From assembly GCA_038405045.1 (NCBI GenBank), contig JBBZIV010000001.1, positions 186,001 through 250,000 on the forward strand: 64,000 bases of DNA. Direction: 5' to 3'. A program made the translations under genes and the position numbers. Below the pieces are notes generated by a model, which was not told where the DNA came from, made no database searches, and saw only the letters and a list, made by a program, of their open reading frames with translations. Positions within the stretch are counted from its first letter, which is position 1, and the number at the start of each line of letters is the position of its first letter. Source of the stretch: Sporobacter sp038405045. Lineage in GTDB: Bacteria > Bacillota > Clostridia > Oscillospirales > Oscillospiraceae. This document shows, piece by piece, positions 56,152 through 62,875 of the stretch.

Positions 56152-57381
56152 TTACTCGTAAATGCCGCTAAAGTAAACAATACAGTTTCTTTTTGTTTTA
56201 CCGGCCGCGCCGATATAGGTGTTCAAATTGCGTATGGTGTCCTCCAATGAGCCGTTGAACTCTTCAATACCGATATTCAGCTTCACGTGATAAGCTTTAC
56301 GGTTATGCACAAGCTTCTGTGACTGGAAAACAGACAGGATTTTTTTCGCTGCCTCAAAGCAGCCGGAAAGCCTTGTTTCCGGCATCAGAATGATAAAACC
56401 CGTCTCGCCCCATCGGCCAAGAATATCAAGGTTACGGAAGCTCTGGCAAAGCAGTTTGCCCGCCCATTCGGCGGCGTCCGAGTGAAGGACTTTGTTTTTT
56501 GAGCGGCTTGGATCGCTCACCTCAACCGCTAAAAGCAGGACGGAAAAAACGTTGCCATAGCGGTTATACCGCCAAACCTCCCGCTGCGCGGCCTCCGAAA
56601 AGCCTTTTTTGTTAAAGAGGCCCGTCGCGGCATCCTTCTGGCTGTAATGCTCCACCATGTCGCTGATGGCCGACTTCGCGGCGAGCAAGCCGTTTAACGC
56701 CTCAAAACGCTCAATATATGGGGCGACATTGTCGAACCCGACGGCAACGTGCCACGCGCTTCCTTCAAGAAGCACTTTTTTAACGACCGTGTCCTTTTCG
56801 ATCCGTCCGATAATGGCGTTCTGCTCCGTCGTCAAAACTGAAAACTCGACCGACAGAACGGCCGCCCGGCCGTCCGGTGCAACAGTTTGCGCCGCTTGCG
56901 CACCGGCAATCGTGTAAGCACTCAATGCGTAAACGCGCGAGACGCAGCTTTGCCAGCGGATAAAATCATCTTCCGATATGTTCTTCTTGTCCGCTGATGT
57001 AATCAGGGCGTATGCGCCGGAGAAATCGCGGCTTGTAATGGCGTCGAAATACGCTCTCAACGCTTCCCGCGCGCCGGGCGGCACCATGTCATCGCCGGTT
57101 TTTTCGCCTGAGCGCGCATCGGTGGATGCCGTTTTATAAGATGCGTGCGCACCGGGTTCCGGCACCGGGCGGCGCTGCCGGTCGTACAGACGTCTTTTAT
57201 CGGCATCGCGCAGCGTTTCATACGCCTCGTTAATTTTTTGCATTCGGCTGTCCGCGCCCGGCGCGCGGCTCACGTCCGGATGGTATTTTTTTGCCAGCCG
57301 TTTGTAGGCGCTTTCAATGACCTCCGGCTCGGCCAAAAAATGGACCTGCAGGATCGTATAAAAATCCTCGGAGAGCATCAT
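56152..57381 (-). CDS. J-domain protein with degenerate GGDEF domain
   Basis: About 409 aa. ATG 57381 has AGGTGG 8 nt upstream; a GTG 12 bp earlier is the alternative. Residues 5-70 are a DnaJ domain: DFYTILQVHFLAEPEVIESAYKRLAKKYHPD with the HPD tripeptide, then INEAYETLRDADKRRLYDRQ. A linker and an NTF2-like region (about 100-230, EALRAYFDAITSRDFSGAYALI) follow. Residues 250-405 resemble a GGDEF fold (DAATGLFNKKGFSEA, LGRWGETGFIILMPET), but the signature is GETGF, so cyclase activity is unlikely. No zinc-finger or client-binding part of true DnaJ is present. Confidence 0.82.
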   Translation of the reverse strand: MMLSEDFYTILQVHFLAEPEVIESAYKRLAKKYHPDVSRAPGADSRMQKINEAYETLRDADKRRLYDRQRRPVPEPGAHASYKTASTDARSGEKTGDDMVPPGAREALRAYFDAITSRDFSGAYALITSADKKNISEDDFIRWQSCVSRVYALSAYTIAGAQAAQTVAPDGRAAVLSVEFSVLTTEQNAIIGRIEKDTVVKKVLLEGSAWHVAVGFDNVAPYIERFEALNGLLAAKSAISDMVEHYSQKDAATGLFNKKGFSEAAQREVWRYNRYGNVFSVLLLAVEVSDPSRSKNKVLHSDAAEWAGKLLCQSFRNLDILGRWGETGFIILMPETRLSGCFEAAKKILSVFQSQKLVHNRKAYHVKLNIGIEEFNGSLEDTIRNLNTYIGAAGKTKRNCIVYFSGIYE

Positions 57382-57449
57382 GCGTCGATCCACCTTGTCT
57401 ACTTGTTCGTTTCTTCACAGGCTGCGCCGAAAAAAGGATGCGTTGCCGG

Positions 57450-58349
57450 TCAGCGCTGAAAAAGCGTCATAAAACGGCCGGGCACCGGCGCTTCAAAACG
57501 CATCGGCTCGTTGGAAAACGGCTTCGAAAGCGCAAGGACATTTGCGTGAAGCCCGAGTCGTTTGAACGGATTTGTTTTCGCGCCATATTTGGTGTCACCC
57601 ACGACGGGATGCCCCAGTTCCTTCATGTGGACGCGGATCTGGTTTTTCCGGCCCGTTTCAAGCAGGATATCAACGAGCGAATATTCCGCCGATTCACGAA
57701 TAACGCGATAAGTGGTGACGGCTTCCAGCCCGTCTCCCGCTTTCCCGGAGTACACGAGAAGTGTTTTCGTCTGCTTAAGCCAGGAGCGCACGGTACCTTC
57801 TTTCTGGTCAAACAAGCCCTCTGTGACGGCGGTATAGCGCCGCTCGGTCACGAGGGCCTCCCAATTGTCCTGCAGCGCCTGCTTCATCCTTTCGTTTTTG
57901 GCAAACAGCAAAACGCCGGACGTCTCGCGGTCGAGCCGGTGGACGATGAACAGACGGCTTTTTGGATGGCTCCGGCGCACATAGTCGGTCATCAGATGAT
58001 ACGCCGTCATGTCCTTTTCTGTATCAGTCGCGATGGATAAAAGACCGGCCGGCTTGTTGATGACAAGCAGATCCTGATCCTCATAAAGAATGACTGGCGT
58101 GTTCTTTTCGTCGCGGCCGGATGATTTGGCGACGTGAACGGTTTGGCCCGGTTTCAGGGGATAATCATGTTTCGTCACACGCTTGCCGTCGACAAAAACA
58201 ACTTTGCGTGTCAAAAGCGACTTCACGCTGTTGCGCGACAGTTTTGTTAAATGCTGCAGCAGAAAGTCCAGCAGCCCGCTCTGTTCTGTCACAGGAAACG
58301 ACAGCCCGTCTGAGGTATTGTTTCGATTATTTGATGTGTCTTGTATCAC
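57450..58349 (-). CDS. RluA-family pseudouridine synthase
   Basis: A 299-aa enzyme converting uridine to pseudouridine in RNA, probably 23S rRNA. An S4-like segment (DFLLQHLTKLSRNSVKSLLTRKVVFVDGKRV, about 28-65) precedes the catalytic domain with IVHRLDRETSGVLLFAKN (catalytic Asp) and LVDILLETGRKNQIRVHMKELGHPVVGDTKYG. Members of this type are called RluD/YlyB/YjbO; the exact target base cannot be assigned. It is separated from the TetR gene by a terminator and an unassigned hairpin leader. Confidence 0.93.
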   Translation of the reverse strand: MIQDTSNNRNNTSDGLSFPVTEQSGLLDFLLQHLTKLSRNSVKSLLTRKVVFVDGKRVTKHDYPLKPGQTVHVAKSSGRDEKNTPVILYEDQDLLVINKPAGLLSIATDTEKDMTAYHLMTDYVRRSHPKSRLFIVHRLDRETSGVLLFAKNERMKQALQDNWEALVTERRYTAVTEGLFDQKEGTVRSWLKQTKTLLVYSGKAGDGLEAVTTYRVIRESAEYSLVDILLETGRKNQIRVHMKELGHPVVGDTKYGAKTNPFKRLGLHANVLALSKPFSNEPMRFEAPVPGRFMTLFQR

Positions 58350-58422
58350 TTAAATTACCAACTTTCAGCGCGAAAATCAAGGAAGTTTGAAAAAGCAGAC
58401 CAAACCGGCATCGCGCCGGATG

Positions 58423-58467
58423 GCACCATATAGCCCAGGTGCCGGAAACCGCTCGGCTGGGCGGTGC
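58423..58467. other. bulged long stem-loop in the leader of the RluA gene
   Basis: GCACC-atata-GCCCAG-gtg-CCG on the left pairs with an uninterrupted CGG-CTGGGC-GGTGC on the right (58454-58467), giving 14 bp with two one-sided bulges. A second small hairpin (ccggc/gccgg) lies at about 58405-58420. It resembles a structured RNA leader, but I could not match it to a known riboswitch. Confidence 0.45.
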
Positions 58468-58477
58468 GTATAGCAAA

Positions 58478-58509
58478 AAAGACAAAGAACCTGCCGATAC
58501 TTTGTCTTT
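58478..58509 (-). terminator. intrinsic terminator of the TetR gene
   Basis: On the minus strand AAAGACAAAG pairs with CTTTGTCTTT across a 12-nt loop, followed by TTTGC, 40 bp after the TetR stop. Confidence 0.75.
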
Positions 58510-58550
58510 ACATATTCGCCGGTTCATTGCGGCCGTCAACAGCCGCGACG

Positions 58551-59219
58551 TTATTCTTCCGCTGCCAGGCAGGCGGTAATGTGTGACAGGGATGCGTCCA
58601 ATCGGTCGCCGAATCGGTCAATAAACGCATAAACGTCGTTTTCGGTGACGCTGATAAACCGGAATACACGGGAAAAAAACTCAATGAGCAGCCTGTTTGC
58701 TTCTTTGTAGTAGATTTGGCCGTCGTCGAGGAGAAATACAAGCTCAAGCTCTGCCGCCGCCAAGGCGTAAATCATGATATCCTTCAAATATTCCGGCTCG
58801 TCAAACTGCACGTCATACAGCTCTTCAAAGATCTTTTCTGTCAAGCGATAGTGCACCTGGACGAACGGTCTGTAATCGCCTTTATAATACTCTGTAAAGA
58901 ATTTGCGGAACTTATCATCCGTTATAATGTACCGATGGTGCAGGCACCAGTAAAAAAGAACCTTGTCCGTCCGGGCGTCTATAAAAATGTCGTGCGCACT
59001 GCTGAAAGCTTTTACCAATTCGATGAGACTGTTGTGGTATTTGTTGACAAGCAGGTCGGCGCATTCGGACTTACTGTTAAAATGCTTCAAAATCGTCGAG
59101 TGCGTCACGCCGCTGGCAGACGCCAGTTTTCTAAGGGTGCAGTCGCTGTAACCCAAGTCGTAAAACAACTGAATTGCATTTTTCTCTATGATGCTTTTTT
59201 TGCTGTTTTTATGCTTCAT
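58551..59219 (-). CDS. TetR-family regulator of the methyltransferase operon
   Basis: A 222-aa regulator. HTH at about 10-50: IIEKNAIQLFYDLGYSDCTLRKLASASGVTHSTILKHFNSKSECADLLV. The rest is an all-helical ligand domain with many aromatic residues (FRKFFTEYYKGDYRPFVQVHYRL). It is divergent from the corrinoid methyltransferase operon, whose promoter carries a 17-bp inverted repeat (59388-59435). It most likely represses that operon until a methyl donor or other signal binds (inference). The start ATG is close to GGGGGACC. Confidence 0.88.
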   Translation of the reverse strand: MKHKNSKKSIIEKNAIQLFYDLGYSDCTLRKLASASGVTHSTILKHFNSKSECADLLVNKYHNSLIELVKAFSSAHDIFIDARTDKVLFYWCLHHRYIITDDKFRKFFTEYYKGDYRPFVQVHYRLTEKIFEELYDVQFDEPEYLKDIMIYALAAAELELVFLLDDGQIYYKEANRLLIEFFSRVFRFISVTENDVYAFIDRFGDRLDASLSHITACLAAEE

Positions 59220-59382
59220 TGGTCCCCCGTTAAGATATAAGCGTTTATTTTATTATAACATATCGAGATTGTTTATCAAGCTTTTGGCTGGCGGCGAAGC
59301 GAGAACGCTCCGCTGTGAAAATAACTAAAAACCAATTTTGTATTTTGTTACAAAACACATCTATATATTCGCCAAATATATA

Positions 59383-59435
59383 TTGACATTTTAGGAACCG
59401 TGGTTTACATTTAAAGCGACCGCGGTTCCTAAAAT
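59383..59435 (+). promoter_or_regulatory. promoter and inverted-repeat operator of the methyltransferase operon
   Basis: -35 TTGACA (59383-59388), 17-bp spacer, -10 TACATT (59406-59411). Arms attttaggaaccgtggt (59388-59404) and accgcggttcctaaaat (59419-59435) pair at 16 of 17 positions around a 14-nt loop. The left arm fills the spacer and the right arm follows the likely start site near 59418, a strong arrangement for repression by the divergent TetR regulator. Confidence 0.8.
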
Positions 59436-59458
59436 TATTTCGTCAAGGAGGAGTGTAT

Positions 59459-60619
59459 ATGGAAAACGAGCTTCTATACCAGGAAAGACTCAATCGCGTC
59501 ATGGCGGTGGCTGAGTGTGCGCAGCCTGACAGGGTCCCGGTGATCTCCTTTATGGAGAACTACGCGATCGGTTATGCCGGGGCAACGCTTGCCCAATGTA
59601 CGGAAAATCCCCAGTTTGAAATTGAAACCATGGCAAAAGTCCATCAGGATGTCTATTTTGACGCCGCTTTTATCAGCATGATCACGCATCCTATTCGAGT
59701 CGACAACATCCTTGGCAACGACGACTACTTCACAGCAGATGACGGCATCACGCTTCAGCACAAGGAATTCTGCCCGATGACGGCGGAAGAATTAACAGTG
59801 TTCGCGGAAGACCCGTACGCCTATCTCTTCAACGTGCACTTTGTCAGAAAGTTTCCAAATCTCCGCGGCACGGCTGATGAGCGGAAAAAAGTGATCGCCG
59901 CGTCGCTCGGCGAAGTGCTGGCGTATGCCAAAAAGAGCGAGGATTCTACAGCGTATTTTAAAGAAAAGCTTGGCATGCCGATGTGCACAATGGGGCTGAG
60001 CATTGCCCCGGCGGACTGGTTCTTCGATTATTTCAGAGGATTTTCTGAGACGATGTATGACATCAGGCGTCATGCGGAGGCGTTTAAAATTGCCGCGAAG
60101 GCAGCGATTCAGTTGTCGGCGACCTTCTCTGGTCTCGGCATGCCGCAGCTCCCGCGCTTCCCATGGACATTAACGCCCCTACATATGCCGACGTTTCTGA
60201 GTATCAAGCAGTTTGAAGAGTTTTACTGGCCGACTTATAAGGAATACCTACTCAATGTCCATGCCAGAGGCGGCCATGTCGCAGCTGTTCTGGAAGGCGA
60301 ATGGGATCGGTTTATGCCGTTTTTTGAAGAGCTGCCGGATAAGCTTTTCATCATGCAGCTGGAGAATTCTGACGCCGTCGCCGCGAAGAAACGGCTTGGC
60401 GGAAAAGCCTGCGTCGGCGCGGGTTTCCCGGTCAGCCTGCTCCGTGACGGCACAAAGCAGCAATGCATCGACGCCGCCAAGTATTTAATCGACGAGTGCG
60501 CCCCCGGCGGCGGGTTCTTTATCTCCACAAGCAAACAGCTCATTTCGCCCAACGATGTCAAGATAGAAAACTATCGAGCAGTCAATGAGTTTATTCACGA
60601 TTACGGCGTTTATCATTAA
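59459..60619 (+). CDS. uroporphyrinogen-decarboxylase-family corrinoid methyltransferase
   Basis: About 386 aa. ATG 59459 has GGAGG 7 nt upstream; a GTG 6 bp earlier is the alternative. The protein follows the UroD/MtaA/MtvB fold: RVPVISFMENYAIGYAG near the start, MGLSIAPADWFFDYFRG, and a late zinc-site region ARGGHVAAVLEGEWDR with LENSDAVAAKKRLGGKACVGAGFP. In acetogen O-demethylases such an enzyme (methyltransferase I) moves the methyl group of a methoxylated compound to a corrinoid protein. The corrinoid and pterin partners follow in the same operon. The substrate is not predictable from sequence. Confidence 0.88.
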   Translation: MENELLYQERLNRVMAVAECAQPDRVPVISFMENYAIGYAGATLAQCTENPQFEIETMAKVHQDVYFDAAFISMITHPIRVDNILGNDDYFTADDGITLQHKEFCPMTAEELTVFAEDPYAYLFNVHFVRKFPNLRGTADERKKVIAASLGEVLAYAKKSEDSTAYFKEKLGMPMCTMGLSIAPADWFFDYFRGFSETMYDIRRHAEAFKIAAKAAIQLSATFSGLGMPQLPRFPWTLTPLHMPTFLSIKQFEEFYWPTYKEYLLNVHARGGHVAAVLEGEWDRFMPFFEELPDKLFIMQLENSDAVAAKKRLGGKACVGAGFPVSLLRDGTKQQCIDAAKYLIDECAPGGGFFISTSKQLISPNDVKIENYRAVNEFIHDYGVYH

Positions 60620-60633
60620 AAGGAGAGTGCAGT

Positions 60634-60750
60634 ATGGCTGAGAAAACAAATTATGAATTGCTGCAAGAAGCAATGAACGAAATGCTGCCGCCTGACGACG
60701 GGCTGAAATACGCAATATCGCAGCTATATACATTATTACTTATTCTATAA
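60634..60750 (+). CDS. small 38-aa open reading frame within the methyltransferase operon
   Basis: ATG 60634 to TAA 60750 encodes MAEKTNYELLQEAMNEMLPP followed by DDGLKYAISQLYTLLLIL. AAGGAGA lies 7 nt upstream, as good as the neighbouring genes. It begins 14 bp after the UroD-type gene and ends 20 bp before the corrinoid protein gene. The first half looks like an amphipathic helix and the end is hydrophobic. I do not recognise it; it could be a small subunit, or the remnant of a longer gene. Confidence 0.45.
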   Translation: MAEKTNYELLQEAMNEMLPPDDGLKYAISQLYTLLLIL

Positions 60751-60770
60751 ACAGGTTGGGAGGTTCTATG

Positions 60771-61406
60771 ATGATTGATATTAATAAGCTCCAGACGGCA
60801 ATGGGAGACCTGGAGGAAGACATTGTCGTTGACATGGCGCAAGAAATTATGGCAAATGGCGGCGCTGGCGCGGCGGAAGCTGTTGAGGCTTGCAAGGCCG
60901 GTATGGAAACGGTCGGCAGCCGCTTTGAATCGGGGGACTACTTTGTGTCCGACCTCATCTATGCCGGTGATATTTTAACGAAGGCCATCAAAATTATGGC
61001 GCCCGCGCTGAGCAGCGGCGGCGGCGAGAAGACCGGAAGAGTGATTCTCTGCACCGTCAAGGCGGATTTGCACGATATCGGCAAGAACATCGTCAAAGCG
61101 CAGCTGGAATCCTCCGGATTCGAGGTACTGGATTTAGGGATTGACGTACCGCCTGAAGTGATCGTCAAAACGGCCAAAGAAGAGAACATCGATATTATCG
61201 CCCTCTCCGGTGTTTTGACGCTGGCGCTTGACTCCATGAAGGCGACTGTTGATGCCTTCAAAGCCGCCGGGATGCGTGACAAGGTTAAAATTATTATCGG
61301 CGGCGCACCGGTTACCGAGCAGGCTTGCATCGGTACCGGTGCTGACGAGTGGGCAATCAATCCGCAGAAGACGGTGAGCGTCTGCACGGCTTGGTCTAAA
61401 AAATAA
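60771..61406 (+). CDS. corrinoid (B12-binding) methyl-carrier protein
   Basis: About 211 aa. ATG 60771 has GGGAGG 6 nt upstream; an adjacent ATG at 60768 is possible. Residues 1-80 form the helical cap of methyltransferase corrinoid proteins, and 88-211 the B12-binding Rossmann domain. The motif DxHxxG is DLHDIG, with His101 as lower cobalt ligand; SGVLTLA and IIGGAPVTEQACIGTGADEWA are the other conserved sites. It accepts the methyl group from the UroD-type enzyme and gives it to the methyltetrahydrofolate enzyme encoded next. A reductive activator (RACo type) is not in the window. Confidence 0.94.
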   Translation: MIDINKLQTAMGDLEEDIVVDMAQEIMANGGAGAAEAVEACKAGMETVGSRFESGDYFVSDLIYAGDILTKAIKIMAPALSSGGGEKTGRVILCTVKADLHDIGKNIVKAQLESSGFEVLDLGIDVPPEVIVKTAKEENIDIIALSGVLTLALDSMKATVDAFKAAGMRDKVKIIIGGAPVTEQACIGTGADEWAINPQKTVSVCTAWSKK

Positions 61407-61420
61407 GAAAAGGTGTCCTC

Positions 61421-62230
61421 ATGATCATAATTGGTGAAAAAATTAACGGCGCAATTCCTAAAACGGCGGAAGCCATCAAAAATCGGGATGAGGCGTATAT
61501 TGTCGGCCTCGTCAAAGCGCAGGAGGAGAACGGCGCGGATTATCTGGACGTCTGCGCCGGGACCTCCCCGGAGGAAGAGTATGACGCGCTTTGCTGGCTA
61601 CTCGACATCGTTCAGAAACACGCGACGAAGCCGCTTTGCATTGACAGCCCGGACCCCATTATGCTGATACGGATTTTCCCCCAGCTCAAAAAGCCGGGTC
61701 TGCTCAATTCCATCTCGATGGAAGGGGAGAAGTGCCAGCTGCTGCTGCCGCTCTTGAGAGACAATCCGGAATGGCAGGTCGTCGCGCTGGCTTGCGATAA
61801 CGGCGGCATTGCCGCCTCGGCAGACGATAAGGTGCGCATCGCCTTTGACCTTGTTGAAAAGGCGGCGGCGTACGGCGTCGGGCCGGAGCGGATTCATATC
61901 GACCCATTGGTGCTGGCGCTCTCAGCTGTTAACGATTCGGCTGTCCAGTTTTGCGAGGCGATTCGACGCATCAAGGAAAAGTATCCGACGGTCAACATCA
62001 CGGCGGCGCTCTCCAATGTGTCGTTCGCGATGCCGGAGCGGAAGCTTGTAAACCGCAGCTTTCTGACGATGTCGATGATGTCCGGCCTTGACTCCGTTAT
62101 TGCCGACCCGGCCAACAAAGATATAATCGGCACCATTTACGCGACGGACGCGCTGTTAGGGCGCGACCGCTTCTGCCGCCAGTACAACAAGGCCTTCAGA
62201 GAAGGAAAGCTTGCCACGGCAAAAAAATAA
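61421..62230 (+). CDS. methyltetrahydrofolate:corrinoid methyltransferase
   Basis: A 269-aa pterin-binding TIM barrel related to AcsE/MeTr. IIIGEKINGAIPKTAEAIKNRD at the start, EENGADYLDVCAGTSPEEE, KPLCIDSPDP, ALACDNGGIA, IHIDPLVLALSAVND and ITAALSNVSFAMPERKLVNRSFLTM are the characteristic blocks. It completes the transfer of a methyl group from the corrinoid protein to tetrahydrofolate, feeding the Wood-Ljungdahl route, or runs the reverse direction. It lies 14 bp after the corrinoid gene. A strong hairpin follows the operon. Confidence 0.94.
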   Translation: MIIIGEKINGAIPKTAEAIKNRDEAYIVGLVKAQEENGADYLDVCAGTSPEEEYDALCWLLDIVQKHATKPLCIDSPDPIMLIRIFPQLKKPGLLNSISMEGEKCQLLLPLLRDNPEWQVVALACDNGGIAASADDKVRIAFDLVEKAAAYGVGPERIHIDPLVLALSAVNDSAVQFCEAIRRIKEKYPTVNITAALSNVSFAMPERKLVNRSFLTMSMMSGLDSVIADPANKDIIGTIYATDALLGRDRFCRQYNKAFREGKLATAKK

Positions 62231-62303
62231 GTCGTCTCGCAGTGCTTGCAAAAAGCTTATGAAATAAGGACGCCTTATTTTCATTTGATATCCCTCTGGT
62301 TAT

Positions 62304-62343
62304 ACAAACTGCCATAGCTCATCGTCCAGCTATGGCAGTTTGT
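62304..62343. terminator. strong hairpin between convergent genes
   Basis: Perfect 15-bp stem caaactgccatagct / agctatggcagtttg with an 8-nt loop, between the methyltransferase operon (+) and the MerR gene (-). A clear T run is lacking, so the call rests on position and stem. Confidence 0.65.
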
Positions 62344-62353
62344 ATTCACCATT

Positions 62354-62728
62354 TTATAAGCTTTCGTTAACAGGAGGCAGCATGTCATAATATGCCAGCT
62401 TTTTATTTACGACTTTCAGTAGCTTTTTGTATTCGCTGATATGGTTTTCGATGATTTCCTTCTGACACAAAATGATCTTACGGCGTTCCGGAATTGTGTT
62501 TTCGCCGAGCAGGCATAAATCAATATATCGTTTAACGTAGTCGATGGACATGCCAGTGGCGCGCATACAGCAGACAATCTGTATCCATTCAAGATCGGTA
62601 TCATTATACAGTCGATGCCCGTTGCCTCCACGCTGAATCGAGGGAATGAGGCCTTCTTTTTCATAGTAGCGCAGCGTGGATGGCGGCAAATTAAATTTTT
62701 CCGATACTTCTTTAATTGTATATTCCAT
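62354..62728 (-). CDS. MerR-family transcriptional regulator
   Basis: About 124 aa from ATG 62728 (GAGG 8 nt upstream; the twenty in-frame codons ahead lie in promoter DNA). MEYTIKEVSEKFNLPPSTLRYYEKEGLIP is the classic MerR HTH, followed by NGHRLYNDTDLEWIQIVCCMRATGMSIDYVKRYI and a coiled-coil dimer helix. The C-terminal part lacks an obvious metal site. It resembles the MerR regulators that sit beside aldo/keto reductases. It is divergent from such a gene at 62876, whose promoter has the 19-bp spacer typical of MerR control. Confidence 0.9.
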   Translation of the reverse strand: MEYTIKEVSEKFNLPPSTLRYYEKEGLIPSIQRGGNGHRLYNDTDLEWIQIVCCMRATGMSIDYVKRYIDLCLLGENTIPERRKIILCQKEIIENHISEYKKLLKVVNKKLAYYDMLPPVNESL

Positions 62729-62758
62729 TGACGAAACCTCGATTCGAGCAGTGGCTTC

Positions 62759-62788
62759 ATCATAGCACCTCAAGTATGCTTTAAGCAA
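62759..62788 (-). promoter_or_regulatory. candidate promoter of the merR gene
   Basis: On the minus strand TTGCTT (62783-62788), 18-bp spacer, TATGAT (62759-62764). The spacer contains CTTAAAGCATACTT, similar to the palindrome in the divergent promoter, so the regulator may control itself. Confidence 0.5.
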
Positions 62789-62806
62789 TGTTTTTTAGAT
62801 ACGCAC

Positions 62807-62837
62807 TTGACTTAAAGTATACTTTAAATTATATACT
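62807..62837 (+). promoter_or_regulatory. MerR-type promoter (19-bp spacer) of the aldo/keto reductase
   Basis: TTGACT (62807-62812), 19-bp spacer, TATACT (62832-62837). A perfect 16-bp palindrome TTAAAGTATACTTTAA (62812-62827) fills the spacer. The over-long spacer with a central dyad is the hallmark of promoters that MerR proteins untwist to activate. Confidence 0.8.
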
Positions 62838-62875
62838 CTTGTCAGAAGCGATATTTTGGAAATGGAGTGAAAATT

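Noticed and set aside
58400..58470. Cyclic-di-GMP or ZTP riboswitch ahead of the RluA gene
   Set aside because: GC-rich CCTGGGC pieces recall parts of these motifs, but the conserved cores are missing on both strands.
59388..59435. T-box or riboswitch at the methyltransferase operon
   Set aside because: GGAACCG and CCGCGG fragments recall a T-box, but they lie within the promoter as an inverted repeat, so an operator is the simpler reading.
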